A DNA stretch of 64,000 bases. Origin: Gammaproteobacteria bacterium (lineage in GTDB: Bacteria > Pseudomonadota > Gammaproteobacteria > Pseudomonadales > Pseudohongiellaceae). This document shows, piece after piece, positions 7,684 to 16,440 of this stretch (within the stretch, counting starts at the first letter, position 1; the number at the start of each line of letters is the position of its first letter). The notes under the pieces were generated by a model that made no database searches, was not told where the DNA came from, and saw only the letters and a program-made list of their open reading frames with translations. Location: NCBI GenBank assembly GCA_029253585.1, contig JAQWZF010000026.1, positions 186,001 through 250,000 on the forward strand, written 5' to 3'. Both the position numbers and the translations under genes were made by a program.

Positions 7684-8225
7684 TCGCTACCGACTTCGCT
7701 TTGTTGCTGGGCAAGACGACTAGATGCTACCAGAGCACACAGATGCACAACGAACCACAGTAGCAGCGGCCACAGATATCGAGCCCGCAATAGGGGGCCG
7801 GTATTGACCGCCGCAAGAAAACCCGCCAAATCTATTAATAACAGAATACCCATACTCACTGCGGCTAGCCTGAAGGGCGGGCTCTGCCGGTTAATCAAGC
7901 CAAAGGCGGTGACGATCGAGAACACTGCCGCGGCGATACCGAAATAGGAAAGAGTCAGTTGATAGGAGCGAAACCAGGCTGGGCTAGAACTCAGGACGAT
8001 TTGCACATCGACAACCAGCAGCTGGCATTCTTGCAGCGAGAGCTGTTCTTCCTCGAGCTCGTCTGCCCGGCAAGCGGCCTCTACGCCGAGGTCTGCGCTA
8101 CTGCCCGGGGCAATGACAATCTGCCGCAGCAATTCATTGCTGTGGCTCGCCAGCAGCAGCAACCCGAACAAGGTGATCACTGCGGCGAGTCCCGTAACAT
8201 TGGCTCGTGCCAGAGAGTTTTGCAT
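7680..8225 (-). CDS. Four-helix membrane protein of unknown function, coupled to cytochrome b561
   Basis: The 181-residue product has four predicted membrane spans at about residues 10-28, 88-108, 116-137 and 146-167. Between spans 1 and 2 is a roughly 60-residue extracytoplasmic loop with two cysteines (AACRADELEEEQLSLQECQ) that could form a disulfide. It overlaps the cytochrome b561 gene by four bases. I do not recognise the family. Gene order suggests an accessory subunit of the b561 protein. Nothing in it looks like a heme ligand set. Confidence 0.65.
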   Translation of the reverse strand: MQNSLARANVTGLAAVITLFGLLLLASHSNELLRQIVIAPGSSADLGVEAACRADELEEEQLSLQECQLLVVDVQIVLSSSPAWFRSYQLTLSYFGIAAAVFSIVTAFGLINRQSPPFRLAAVSMGILLLIDLAGFLAAVNTGPLLRARYLWPLLLWFVVHLCALVASSRLAQQQSEVGSE

Positions 8226-8512
8226 TTAGTCTACTGCACCCAGGCTCTTTGAGTCAGAGCTCACGTTCGTTCCGCTGCATACACAGCTGGGACAAACAGA
8301 CCTGATATTCTCTACGAGGCAGTTGCCGCCATGGGGAAACACAGGTATGAATTACGCTTCATCTTACCGTCATACTCTGGCAAATATAAGAGCATGACTT
8401 TTCCTGGATCTATCTGCAATTGGATCACGTTTTAATTCGGGTATACTGTTTTAATCGTGAGAAATTTCTTGCCCTTTTACCTCTGCCATTGAATAAATAC
8501 CGGAGAATTACA

Positions 8513-10621
8513 ATGCCCTCGTCTACAAAATTCTTAGCGCTAGCTACTTGTTCCCTGCTCGCTGCCTGTAGCGGCGAAGAAAACCCGGACAACACGGCAC
8601 AGGGCAGTATCGAGACGGCAGCGCCTGCTGAAGTTGCGGCAGTTGAGAGTATGACACCCGAGCTAGGCAGCTTTGGTATCGATCTATCGTATCAAGACTT
8701 GAACACCAGGCCGGGAGATGATTTTTTCCGCTTCACTAATGGCAGCTGGCTGGACAGCTACGAACTGCCTGCAGACAGAAGCACCCACGGCTCCTTCAAC
8801 GATCTGGTTGACCGTTCCGATGAGAGAGTTAGAACCATTATCGACGACCTGACCTCGATTGAACCCGCGCAAGAATCCATGGAGCAGAAGGTTAGCGATT
8901 ACTATCTTAGCTTTATGAATACCGAAGCCTTGAACGAACTAGGCATCAGTCCCTTAGTGCCTGGCCTGTCTCGGCTTGCACAGATAGACACGCAGGCGGA
9001 GCTGGTTGCCGCCTTTGGCCGCGCGCGCATAGACACTACGGCGAGCCCTATCAGTTTTTCCGTTGGCACTGATCGCAGCAATTCAGATCGACATCAGCTT
9101 GGTGTTTCCGTAGGCGGCATAGGTCTACCAGACCGCGATTACTACCTGGAAGACACCGAGCGATTTCTCGAGGTACGCGGCGAATATGTGGCACATATCG
9201 AGCGCATCCTGAATTTTGCCGACATCGAGGATAGCGCCGCGAAGGCCGCTAAAATCTTAGAGCTAGAAACCCAGATTGCCGAGCATCTGTGGCCCAGAGC
9301 CGACCGTCGTAATCGCGACCTTACCTACAATCCTATGAGCCTCGACGAGTTCCGCACTAGCTACCCGGGTTTCGACTGGGATAGCTATTTTTCCGCGGGC
9401 GGTGTGCAAGACCTGGAAAACCTCAATGTCTCCTACCCCAGCGCCATGGCACCGATCATCGATCTGATAGCAGATGTGCCTGTAGCGGATTGGAATGCCT
9501 ATATGAGTTATCACTTCATTTCCAACAACGCGAGCGTGTTGTCGGATGAGATCGATAATGAAAATTTTAACTTCTATTCCACCGTCCTCAACGGTGTGCC
9601 TGAACAGAGAGAGCGCTGGGAGCGTGGTGTAGCTCGTGTAGGCTCTCGAAATAGTCTGGGCGAGGCGATCGGACAGGTTTATGTAGAGCGCCATTTCCCG
9701 GAATCTGCCAAGCAGCAGATGGACGACTTAGTCGAGAATTTACGCAGCGCGCTGGCACAGAGCATTGAGCGTATTGACTGGATGGGTGAGGAGACGAAAC
9801 AGCAGGCCATACTAAAACTGAATGCCTTCCGCCCCAAGATAGCCTACCCGGATGAATGGACCGATCTGTCATCGATCGAGATAACTCGCGACGACCTTTT
9901 TGCCAACGCCCAGAGTGTTCGCGAATATTACTATGAAGACAACCTGAGCCGCCTCGGCCAGCCGACGAATCGTGAAGAATGGGGCATGACACCGCAGACG
10001 GTTAACGCCTATTACAACTCCTCCTTCAACGAGATCGTATTCCCTGCCGGCATTTTACAGCCGCCCTTCTTCGACCCGGCAGCAGACCCTGCTGTTAACT
10101 ATGGTGGCATCGGCGCAGTCATCGGTCATGAGATGGGCCACGGCTTCGACGATCAGGGTTCGAAGTCCGATGCCCGAGGCGTACAACGCAATTGGTGGAC
10201 AGATGAGGACCGTGCTAACTTCGACGTGCTAACTACAGCCCTCGCCGCGCAATACGATCAGTTCGAACCGGTGCCGGGATACTTTGTCGATGGCAATTTC
10301 ACCCTGGGTGAAAACATCGGCGATGTAGGCGGCCTCTCTATCGCTTACCGCGCCTATAAAATGGCCTTGAATGGCGAAGAGGCGCCGATTATCGACGGCC
10401 TAACCGGCGATCAACGCTTCTTTCTATCCTGGGCACAGGTATGGCGCGCCAAGCATCGAGAAGATGCGCTAATCCAGCGCCTAACTTCCGATCCCCACTC
10501 TCCCGCGGAGTTTCGTGTGAATGGTGTAGTAAGAAACTTCGATGAGTGGTACGACGCCTTCGATGTGCAGCCTGAAGATGCATTGTATATTCAACCCGAG
10601 GAACGCGTACGGATCTGGTGA
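8513..10621 (+). CDS. M13 family zinc metallopeptidase, lipoprotein
   Basis: The 702-residue product starts at the ATG at 8513 behind CGGAG. The upstream frame to 8420 is discarded because a lipoprotein signal (LLAAC, Cys at residue 18) begins here. It is a neprilysin/PepO-type peptidase. The zinc motif is H539-E-M-G-H543 and the third ligand motif is E600-N-I-G-D604. The substrate-binding NAYYNSSFNEIVFPAGILQPP block precedes the zinc site, and the C-terminus has the conserved DPHSPAEFRVNGVVRN segment. The length is usual for M13. It probably degrades peptides in the periplasm, tethered to a membrane. No partner gene is evident. Confidence 0.95.
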   Translation: MPSSTKFLALATCSLLAACSGEENPDNTAQGSIETAAPAEVAAVESMTPELGSFGIDLSYQDLNTRPGDDFFRFTNGSWLDSYELPADRSTHGSFNDLVDRSDERVRTIIDDLTSIEPAQESMEQKVSDYYLSFMNTEALNELGISPLVPGLSRLAQIDTQAELVAAFGRARIDTTASPISFSVGTDRSNSDRHQLGVSVGGIGLPDRDYYLEDTERFLEVRGEYVAHIERILNFADIEDSAAKAAKILELETQIAEHLWPRADRRNRDLTYNPMSLDEFRTSYPGFDWDSYFSAGGVQDLENLNVSYPSAMAPIIDLIADVPVADWNAYMSYHFISNNASVLSDEIDNENFNFYSTVLNGVPEQRERWERGVARVGSRNSLGEAIGQVYVERHFPESAKQQMDDLVENLRSALAQSIERIDWMGEETKQQAILKLNAFRPKIAYPDEWTDLSSIEITRDDLFANAQSVREYYYEDNLSRLGQPTNREEWGMTPQTVNAYYNSSFNEIVFPAGILQPPFFDPAADPAVNYGGIGAVIGHEMGHGFDDQGSKSDARGVQRNWWTDEDRANFDVLTTALAAQYDQFEPVPGYFVDGNFTLGENIGDVGGLSIAYRAYKMALNGEEAPIIDGLTGDQRFFLSWAQVWRAKHREDALIQRLTSDPHSPAEFRVNGVVRNFDEWYDAFDVQPEDALYIQPEERVRIW

Positions 10622-10704
10622 TAGAGATCATCTGCGAACGGATATTTTGCTAACTTAGATATCACCCTCAAGAGGCACTACGTAGGCCGAATAGGAGCAA
10701 ACAA

Positions 10705-11286
10705 ATGAATCCACCTGAAATTTTCACTGGTAGAGAAGAAAACCGAGATCAGATAATTCAATCCATCGTATTGGGTTTTTCTACTGATCCGCTAACGCGA
10801 TGGTTTTGGGCTGATGCCAATACCTATTTAGATTCCGGCCCTGGGTTTGATGCATTTGGTGGTCGCTCGATTGACAGCGGCACTGCCTATGTTACTAAAG
10901 GGTATGAGGGTGCAGCGCTGTGGATGCCTCCAGGGGTGGAGTCTGATGAAGAGAGAATGATTTCACAATTGGAGGCGACGGTTCCCGAGGAGAAGCTGGA
11001 AGATGTTTTTGGCGTATTCGAAGCAATGGAATCCTACCACCCTGAAGACCCGTGCTGGTATTTACCCATTATCGCTGTCGACCCTTTCTATCAAGGCAAA
11101 GGTTATGGTTCTCAGCTGATGAAGCACGCCTTAAGCCGAGTAGATGAGGATGGGCTTCCTGCTTATTTGGAATCTTCAAACCCGCGCAATATTTCTCTAT
11201 ATGAAAGGCACGGTTTCGAAAGTATGGGTCAGATTCAAATAGGAACATCGCCAATTGTTACACCAATGATTAGAAGTGCGAGATAA
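10705..11286 (+). CDS. GNAT family N-acetyltransferase
   Basis: The 193-residue protein has the GNAT acetyl-CoA motif A, IIAVDPFYQGKGYGSQLM (Q/R-x2-G-x-G/A with QGKGYG), followed by motif B with LESSNPRNISLYERHGFE. The N-terminal half (ENRDQIIQSIVLGFSTDPLTRWFW) is the pattern of GNATs often annotated near toxin or amine acetylation. The acceptor substrate cannot be deduced. The gene stands alone, 83 bases after the M13 peptidase. Confidence 0.85.
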   Translation: MNPPEIFTGREENRDQIIQSIVLGFSTDPLTRWFWADANTYLDSGPGFDAFGGRSIDSGTAYVTKGYEGAALWMPPGVESDEERMISQLEATVPEEKLEDVFGVFEAMESYHPEDPCWYLPIIAVDPFYQGKGYGSQLMKHALSRVDEDGLPAYLESSNPRNISLYERHGFESMGQIQIGTSPIVTPMIRSAR

Positions 11287-11448
11287 CCAGGGAAGAAACA
11301 AGTATAGAATTGAATAGAAAAATTAAGCTAGAACCGCTATGTAACAGACAGATGAATTAGGGTAGTGCCAAGAACTCTAATTATTCAGTAGTTATGTTTT
11401 TAATTTGTATCTCTAATATTCTGAAAAAAGCTGCGAAGGACTAAAATT

Positions 11449-11862
11449 TTGAACCGGACGAAGAACAAACTGTACTTTGCCAAAAGTGCAACAACCGCCC
11501 TGTGTGCATCTGTACTGGCTCTAATGCTGCTACCCTCTATTTCCACGGCGCAGTCTATGAGCTATGAGATCAACCGGCTAATCAGCTCAGTCGGCAGGAA
11601 TGGCTGTACATTTATTCGCAATGGTGAAAGGTATCGAGGCAGAGCTGCCCGGGAACACCTGCGCAATAAAAGAAAGCTGAATGAAAATCTCTTTGCTACC
11701 ACCGAAGAGTTCATCACAAAAATTGCCAGCGCAAGCGCGACTACCGGGGAGCCATACCTGGTTCGGTGTCGTGGCCAAGAAGAAACGGAGGTGAGTGAGT
11801 GGTTTACTGCCTTGCTTGAACAATTTCGTACGGCTAGCAAGCAAGATGAAGACGAAGCCTAA
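11449..11862 (+). CDS. DUF5329 family exported protein
   Basis: The 137-residue protein begins at a TTG with GAAGGA upstream and carries a signal peptide ending near STAQS (about residue 35). The mature part matches DUF5329: EINRLISSVGRNGCTFIRNG, then AREHLRNKRK, then an FITKIASASATTGEPYLVRC block and a terminal W..LLEQF helix. Two cysteines (about 53 and 106) may form a disulfide. The function of the family is unknown. The protein is periplasmic by its signal. Confidence 0.8.
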   Translation: MNRTKNKLYFAKSATTALCASVLALMLLPSISTAQSMSYEINRLISSVGRNGCTFIRNGERYRGRAAREHLRNKRKLNENLFATTEEFITKIASASATTGEPYLVRCRGQEETEVSEWFTALLEQFRTASKQDEDEA

Positions 11863-11942
11863 CTGATCTATTAGAAACCAGGCTTACGGCCTGCTCGTTA
11901 CTAACAGCATTAGTTTGCTCTTTGAACATTAAGGATTAACAG

Positions 11943-12248
11943 ATGGTTGTAGTAATCTTCAGATCGCGCGTCAAAGAAGATAAGTTAGTAGAGTACTACG
12001 CTGGTGTAGAAGAAATGGCAGCGATTGCGACAAGTATGCCAGGTTATATTTCTCACAAGTCCTACTCTGCGCCAGATGGAGAGCGCATATCAGTCCATGA
12101 ATGGGAATCTAAAGAATGTCTAGAAGCGTGGCGCACTCATCCAGCACATCTGAGAATGCAATCCCACGGGCGAGAGAATTTTTACGAAGATTACACGCTG
12201 TATGTTTGCGATGAACCGAGAGAGTCTCGTTTCAATGACAGCAGATAG
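11943..12248 (+). CDS. Antibiotic biosynthesis monooxygenase (ABM) domain protein
   Basis: The 101-residue single-domain protein has the dimeric ferredoxin-like ABM pattern: VVVIFRSRV, then EEMAAIATSMPGYISHKSY, then ISVHEWESKECLEAWRTHPAHLRMQ. Members are small homodimeric oxygenases or heme-degrading or chaperone-like proteins that act without metal. The substrate is unknown. There is no neighbouring biosynthetic cluster, so a stress or quinone-related role is as likely as secondary metabolism. Confidence 0.82.
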   Translation: MVVVIFRSRVKEDKLVEYYAGVEEMAAIATSMPGYISHKSYSAPDGERISVHEWESKECLEAWRTHPAHLRMQSHGRENFYEDYTLYVCDEPRESRFNDSR

Positions 12249-12712
12249 GAAGGCACAGCCTAACGAGCTAGCCAATTGAGTTGAACACAGCGCTTCCGAT
12301 CGGATAGTGCATCTAGTTTAGAAAAGTGGTCGAAAAATTCGGCTGCGATATAACTACTGCATTGTTGCAGAAGTGTTTGGTGACTGTTCAGCACTGCGAC
12401 CACGTTCGCGATGGCCTGCCCTGCTTGCACGACAAGTCGGGATACATGACAAGTCTGGCCCCCGTGCTAAATTTCGGGGAATACTAGATTAGAGCCAGCT
12501 TATTGGAGCCTCTTCGATTGCTGCTGCCTAGTCCAGAGACACGGGCTATGCATAGGAGATTTGTGTTGGGAGCAGTGACATTTGTAAATCACTTGTAATA
12601 TAGTCTGCTACTGCCAGTTCGCCCAAGGCGATTTTTAGCGTTCACTATTGCGCCGATTCGGCTAATCGAATTAACTTAACTAGAATTGTCCTGCAAGGGA
12701 TAGGAGATATAA
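12249..12712. other. 464-base gap without a supported gene
   Basis: One plus-strand frame of about 55 codons ends at a TAG near 12490. It has no good start or ribosome site, and its translation resembles nothing I know. It may be a decayed gene. No RNA gene, terminator or mobile-element end is visible here. Confidence 0.35.
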
Positions 12713-13201
12713 ATGATCAAAAAGGCACTTGTATTGGTTTCTGCTTTAGCGATGCTTGTTTCGGGCACACTGTTTACCGCATCAGCCCAAGATGAACCTA
12801 CACCTGCACAGATTGCTGCAGCTGCCGCCGAGACGCGCCAGTCTGTATTCAAACTACTATTATTCAATCTGGTTCCTATTGCTGGCATGGCACGGGGAGC
12901 ACCATTTGACGCGGCAGTCGCCGAGAAGAATGCGCGCAACATCGCCGCTCTTGCTCCGATGATTCCTGATTTATTCTCGGCAGTAGACACACGGGACTTC
13001 GACGTTGAGACTGAAGCGCTTGACGTAATCTGGGAGAATCCAACTGAGTTTGCTGCGAAAGCACAGGCGTTGATGGAAGCTGCGGGTACCTTTGCAGACG
13101 TTGCTGCCGGTGGCGATAGGGCAGCGACTCTTGGCGCTTTCCGAGCATTAGGTGGCGGCTGCGGAAACTGTCATGACGACTTCCGAGTAGACAATGACTA
13201 G
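12713..13201 (+). CDS. Cytochrome c' -like (class II) exported protein
   Basis: The 162-residue product has a signal peptide (cleavage after TASA, residue 25) and a single C-terminal heme-binding motif C150-G-N-C153-H154, close to the end as in class II (four-helix bundle) cytochromes c'. The preceding helices (IAALAPMIPDLFSAV, FAAKAQALMEAAGTF, AATLGAFRALGGGC) fit that fold. Such proteins bind NO or CO or carry electrons in the periplasm. AGGAG lies upstream of the ATG and a strong terminator follows. It is convergent with a diheme cytochrome gene. Confidence 0.88.
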   Translation: MIKKALVLVSALAMLVSGTLFTASAQDEPTPAQIAAAAAETRQSVFKLLLFNLVPIAGMARGAPFDAAVAEKNARNIAALAPMIPDLFSAVDTRDFDVETEALDVIWENPTEFAAKAQALMEAAGTFADVAAGGDRAATLGAFRALGGGCGNCHDDFRVDND

Positions 13202-13221
13202 ATAGTAGTCATCTACTCAAT

Positions 13222-13250
13222 AAAAAGGGCAGCCTCGGCTGCCCTTTTTT
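13222..13250. terminator. Bidirectional rho-independent terminator
   Basis: GGGCAGC (13227-13233) pairs with GCTGCCC (13238-13244) around a CTCG tetraloop. The stem is flanked by five As on the left and six Ts on the right, so it can end both the cytochrome c' transcript and the convergent diheme cytochrome transcript. Confidence 0.85.
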
Positions 13251-13269
13251 GTGTCTGTTTTTTTGTTAT

Positions 13270-14172
13270 TTATTGCGCGTCATCAGACGCATTGTGTCTG
13301 GTAAAGAATACCGCCAGTGCAGCTCTGTCTTCATCGCTAATCTTACTGGTATTGTGTTCTATCACACCGTTCATATCGCCACCGGCAAAATCCCCATCGG
13401 GTTTTAAACCCAGGAGTAAGAATAGATCAAGATCGAATGCAGTCCATTCTTCCATCGCGGCGGCATCGATCGCCTCGATAACATCTTCCCCCAGAGTCGC
13501 CCCGGCGAACTCTCGCCTGGCATCAAGAATCCCTAGTGAGTTTCTTGGCGTATGGCATTCACTGCAGTGCCCAAGATTTCTGGCCAGATAGGCACCTCGC
13601 TCCACTAAGTCATCATCAAAAGCTTCGTATTCAACTTCGCTGATGTCCGCCATGAGATTCCACCCCGCCATCGCCCAGCGATTCAGCCAGGGTGGCGTCT
13701 GTGCATCGGGAACCGAATTGGCTATGGGATCGAGGCTCATGAGATAGGAACCTATATCCACTACATCCTGATCGCTAAGACCTGCGTAGGCGCGAAAGGG
13801 AAACGCCGGATAATAGAAACTACCACCAGGTGTTCGCCCGTGCTTCAACGCTAAGAGAAAATCGTCCGCCTGCCAGCTGCCAATTCCTGTCTCCATGTCG
13901 GGAGTGATATTTGGCGCGAAGAAGGTGCCGAAGTCGGTTTCCAGCGCCAGCCCACCGACGAATGACTCCTCATCCTCTTCGCCGCGATGACAACTTATGC
14001 AGCCACCGGCGATGACCAGATACTCTCCGCGCTCAATGGCCTCATCGCTAGTGGACAGTTGCGCAGAACTGGAAACAGACGGAGGCAGGAATAGTATTAG
14101 CGATATCAATAACAAAACCAGAGCGGCTGCTATTAAAAATAGTCGTGCTTTGGATATTGCTAGCTGTGCCAT
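13270..14172 (-). CDS. Membrane-anchored diheme cytochrome c
   Basis: The 300-residue protein has an N-terminal membrane helix (residues 10-31) that is probably an uncleaved anchor. Two class I heme motifs follow, C58-I-S-C61-H62 and C203-S-E-C206-H207. The spacing and the sequences between them (GTFFAPNITPD, then KHGRTPGGSFYYPAFPF, then YLMSLDPI) match the cytochrome subunits of membrane alcohol or aldehyde dehydrogenases. Candidate methionine ligands lie in the segments after each heme. No dehydrogenase subunit is adjacent. The nearest candidate partner is the PQQ-type protein at 19151, which has its own cytochrome. It is likely a periplasm-facing electron carrier. Confidence 0.88.
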   Translation of the reverse strand: MAQLAISKARLFLIAAALVLLLISLILFLPPSVSSSAQLSTSDEAIERGEYLVIAGGCISCHRGEEDEESFVGGLALETDFGTFFAPNITPDMETGIGSWQADDFLLALKHGRTPGGSFYYPAFPFRAYAGLSDQDVVDIGSYLMSLDPIANSVPDAQTPPWLNRWAMAGWNLMADISEVEYEAFDDDLVERGAYLARNLGHCSECHTPRNSLGILDARREFAGATLGEDVIEAIDAAAMEEWTAFDLDLFLLLGLKPDGDFAGGDMNGVIEHNTSKISDEDRAALAVFFTRHNASDDAQ

Positions 14173-14234
14173 TTCTCTTACCTCTCACTTCTAACTTAAG
14201 CGCCTACTAAGTATCGATCTCTATGCCAACCTGA

Positions 14235-15329
14235 TTAAACCAATTCCGTCAGTTGTTCCTTATTAAAAGTCTCTATCGAATCCATGTCATTGTTGCAGAT
14301 CTTGTCTGCCCAATCGGGATTGGCAAGCAGCGCACGACCCACGGCGATAAGATCAAACTCGGCTGCTTCCATGCGGCTGATAAGCTCATCGATGCCTGCA
14401 ACTTCCGCAGAGCCATCACGATAGGTTGCGACAAACTCTTCAGTCAAACCAACACTGCCAACGCTGATAGTTGGCTTGCCCGTAATCTGTTTCACCCAAC
14501 CGGCAAGATTCAAGGAAGAGCCTTCGAACTCTGGCTCCCAGAAGCGTCTGTTGCTGCAGTGGAAGATGTCCACTCCGGCATCGGACAAGGGGCTGAGAAA
14601 CTGTTCCAGCTCTTCGGGTGTCTGCGCTAGCCTCGCTTCGAAGTCTTGCTGCTTCCACTGTGAGAATCGCAGAATCATCGGGAAGTCGTCGCCGATCTCA
14701 CGGCGTATGGCCTGCATGATCTCAACCGCGAAGCGTGTGCGCTTGGATAGCGAGCCGCCGTATTTATCGTCTCTCTGGTTTGTCCCTTCCCAGAAAAAAT
14801 TATCAATTAGATAACCGTGGGCGCCATGTAACTCGATGGCATCGAACCCAATCCGAACGGCATCTGCTGCCGCCTGTGCAAAGGCTGCGATCACTTCATC
14901 AATTTCCGCTGTTGAGAGAGCTTCCAACACCTTCTTGCCAGGACTAAGCAGCCCCGAAGGCGTCGCCGATGGATAGTCTGGATATGGGCCCTCGCCAGGC
15001 TTGCGAATTCCACCTACATGCCACAGCTGCGGTGCTATCTTGCCGCCGGCGGCATGCACACTCTCGACTACCTTTGCCCAGCCTTCCAATGCTTCGCCAT
15101 GGAAACAGGGAATCTGCACCGCCGAAGAAGCCGCCTTGTGATTGACGGTGGTGCCTTCGGTGATGATGAGACCCACATTGCCTTCGGCGCGTCTTCTATA
15201 ATATTGCTCAACGTTTTCATCGGGAATACCGTTTGGAGAAAACTGTCTGGTCATCGGCGCCATGACAATTCGATTCGGTAGCTGAAGTTTTGGGCTATCA
15301 AAGGGTTTAAAGAGTACGTCCGGGTTCAT
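14235..15329 (-). CDS. NADH:flavin oxidoreductase, old yellow enzyme family
   Basis: The 364-residue TIM-barrel flavoprotein has the OYE hallmarks: PNRIVMAPMTRQFSPNGIP at the N-terminus, the FMN/substrate region ELHGAHGYLIDNFF with two histidines, the conserved NQRDDKYGGSLSKRTRF block, and the phosphate-binding SVGSVGLTEEF and AVGRALLANPDW near the C-terminus. Members reduce activated alkenes, nitro compounds or related xenobiotics with NAD(P)H. The physiological substrate is unknown. The enzyme is cytoplasmic. It follows the diheme cytochrome on the same strand with a 62-base gap, though no functional link is evident. Confidence 0.92.
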   Translation of the reverse strand: MNPDVLFKPFDSPKLQLPNRIVMAPMTRQFSPNGIPDENVEQYYRRRAEGNVGLIITEGTTVNHKAASSAVQIPCFHGEALEGWAKVVESVHAAGGKIAPQLWHVGGIRKPGEGPYPDYPSATPSGLLSPGKKVLEALSTAEIDEVIAAFAQAAADAVRIGFDAIELHGAHGYLIDNFFWEGTNQRDDKYGGSLSKRTRFAVEIMQAIRREIGDDFPMILRFSQWKQQDFEARLAQTPEELEQFLSPLSDAGVDIFHCSNRRFWEPEFEGSSLNLAGWVKQITGKPTISVGSVGLTEEFVATYRDGSAEVAGIDELISRMEAAEFDLIAVGRALLANPDWADKICNNDMDSIETFNKEQLTELV

Positions 15330-15446
15330 CTGCTATCCTATTTCTACTTCGTTGTATCGGTTATTCGGGTGTAGGTGAATTTACTGGCGAGCATTCTATT
15401 GCCTGCCAGTTTGCCTGTCGACTCATTGACTCGAGGCTAAGATTCC

Positions 15447-16286
15447 CTAGGGTATCCAGGCGGATCGTGTCGCAGCCTGTTTCAGGGTAGAACGATTCGC
15501 ATCCGATGGAGGCGGCTCCGAATCACCGAAGATGGCACGAATCCAGTGGCCATCTGTTGGATTGGGAAAGAGGATATAGTCGCGCCCGTAATGCCCTCGA
15601 TCTTCTTCCATGAGGCTGAGACGTTGCTCAAGGTCGGTAGAATAGTAGCGACGGGCAAAATCATTCAGGTTGTCACCCAATAGCACCACGACCTCATGGT
15701 CTTCTCTTATCTGCTGTTGAACCTGCTCCTTGTTCGATGTCTCGCGCAAGACGCGCAGGTGTGCTCGGTCCACCGAGGGAAAACCTACCGCATTCAGATT
15801 ATCTAGTGCCAAGTCTACGGTAGAATCCCCCTGGTCGCGATTGGTTACATAGAAGATCTCCACGCCGTTGGCGACGCAGAATTCCAAAAACTCCAACGCG
15901 CCGGGGCTGGCAACCGCGCGATTCTCTGCAACCCAGCGATCCCAGATCGCATCATCGAAAAAGTCTCGCCCCTGCTCGATTAGATAGCCCCAGTAGCCAT
16001 TCGCCAATAGCAGGGTTTCATCGACATCACTGATTATGGCGAGGGGAAGCGAGCCATCCTGCTTCTGTGCCAAGGCTAGCTCGACGCGCAGTCGTGCCAG
16101 ATTGAAGCCTTGGTGATACAGCGCGCGGTATTCGGCGGCGGTCTGTTTCCATGCCATCGCCATCGTCAGATTGTTCTCCAAGTCTGCATCAGCATCTATC
16201 GAGTCCTGCCCAAATGCCGGTACTACGGCACTCAATGTAATCAGAGTCGCTATTATTTTTCCTGCTACTTTCACTTCGCCGCGCAT
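15447..16286 (-). CDS. Exported HAD-type acid phosphatase (class C / e(P4)-like 5'-nucleotidase)
   Basis: The 279-residue product has a signal peptide (cleavage near AFG-QD, residue 26) but no lipobox, unlike the e(P4) lipoproteins. The catalytic motif is D87-V-D89-E-T. An upstream AWKQTAAEYRALYHQGFN helix, the TNRD second motif (FYVTNRDQG) and VVVLLGDNLNDF complete the class C acid phosphatase pattern. The family releases phosphate from 5'-nucleotides in the periplasm. It is transcribed divergently from the exported SurE gene across 154 bp, suggesting a joint nucleotide-scavenging function. Confidence 0.88.
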   Translation of the reverse strand: MRGEVKVAGKIIATLITLSAVVPAFGQDSIDADADLENNLTMAMAWKQTAAEYRALYHQGFNLARLRVELALAQKQDGSLPLAIISDVDETLLLANGYWGYLIEQGRDFFDDAIWDRWVAENRAVASPGALEFLEFCVANGVEIFYVTNRDQGDSTVDLALDNLNAVGFPSVDRAHLRVLRETSNKEQVQQQIREDHEVVVLLGDNLNDFARRYYSTDLEQRLSLMEEDRGHYGRDYILFPNPTDGHWIRAIFGDSEPPPSDANRSTLKQAATRSAWIP

Positions 16287-16440
16287 AGAGAGTTCCTAAT
16301 GGGTGTATCACTGTAATTTGTGCAAGCTAGTCTGTACTATAACCAGCTGGATGTAATGCAATCCTAAATCAAATTAACTAACAACGACACTCAACAAACC
16401 AAAATTGCGCAAGATAAGCCAATACAGCGAGGACTAGATA

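Noticed and set aside
12325-12492. Open plus-strand stretch of about 55 codons
   Set aside because: There is no usable start or ribosome site and no resemblance to any family I know.
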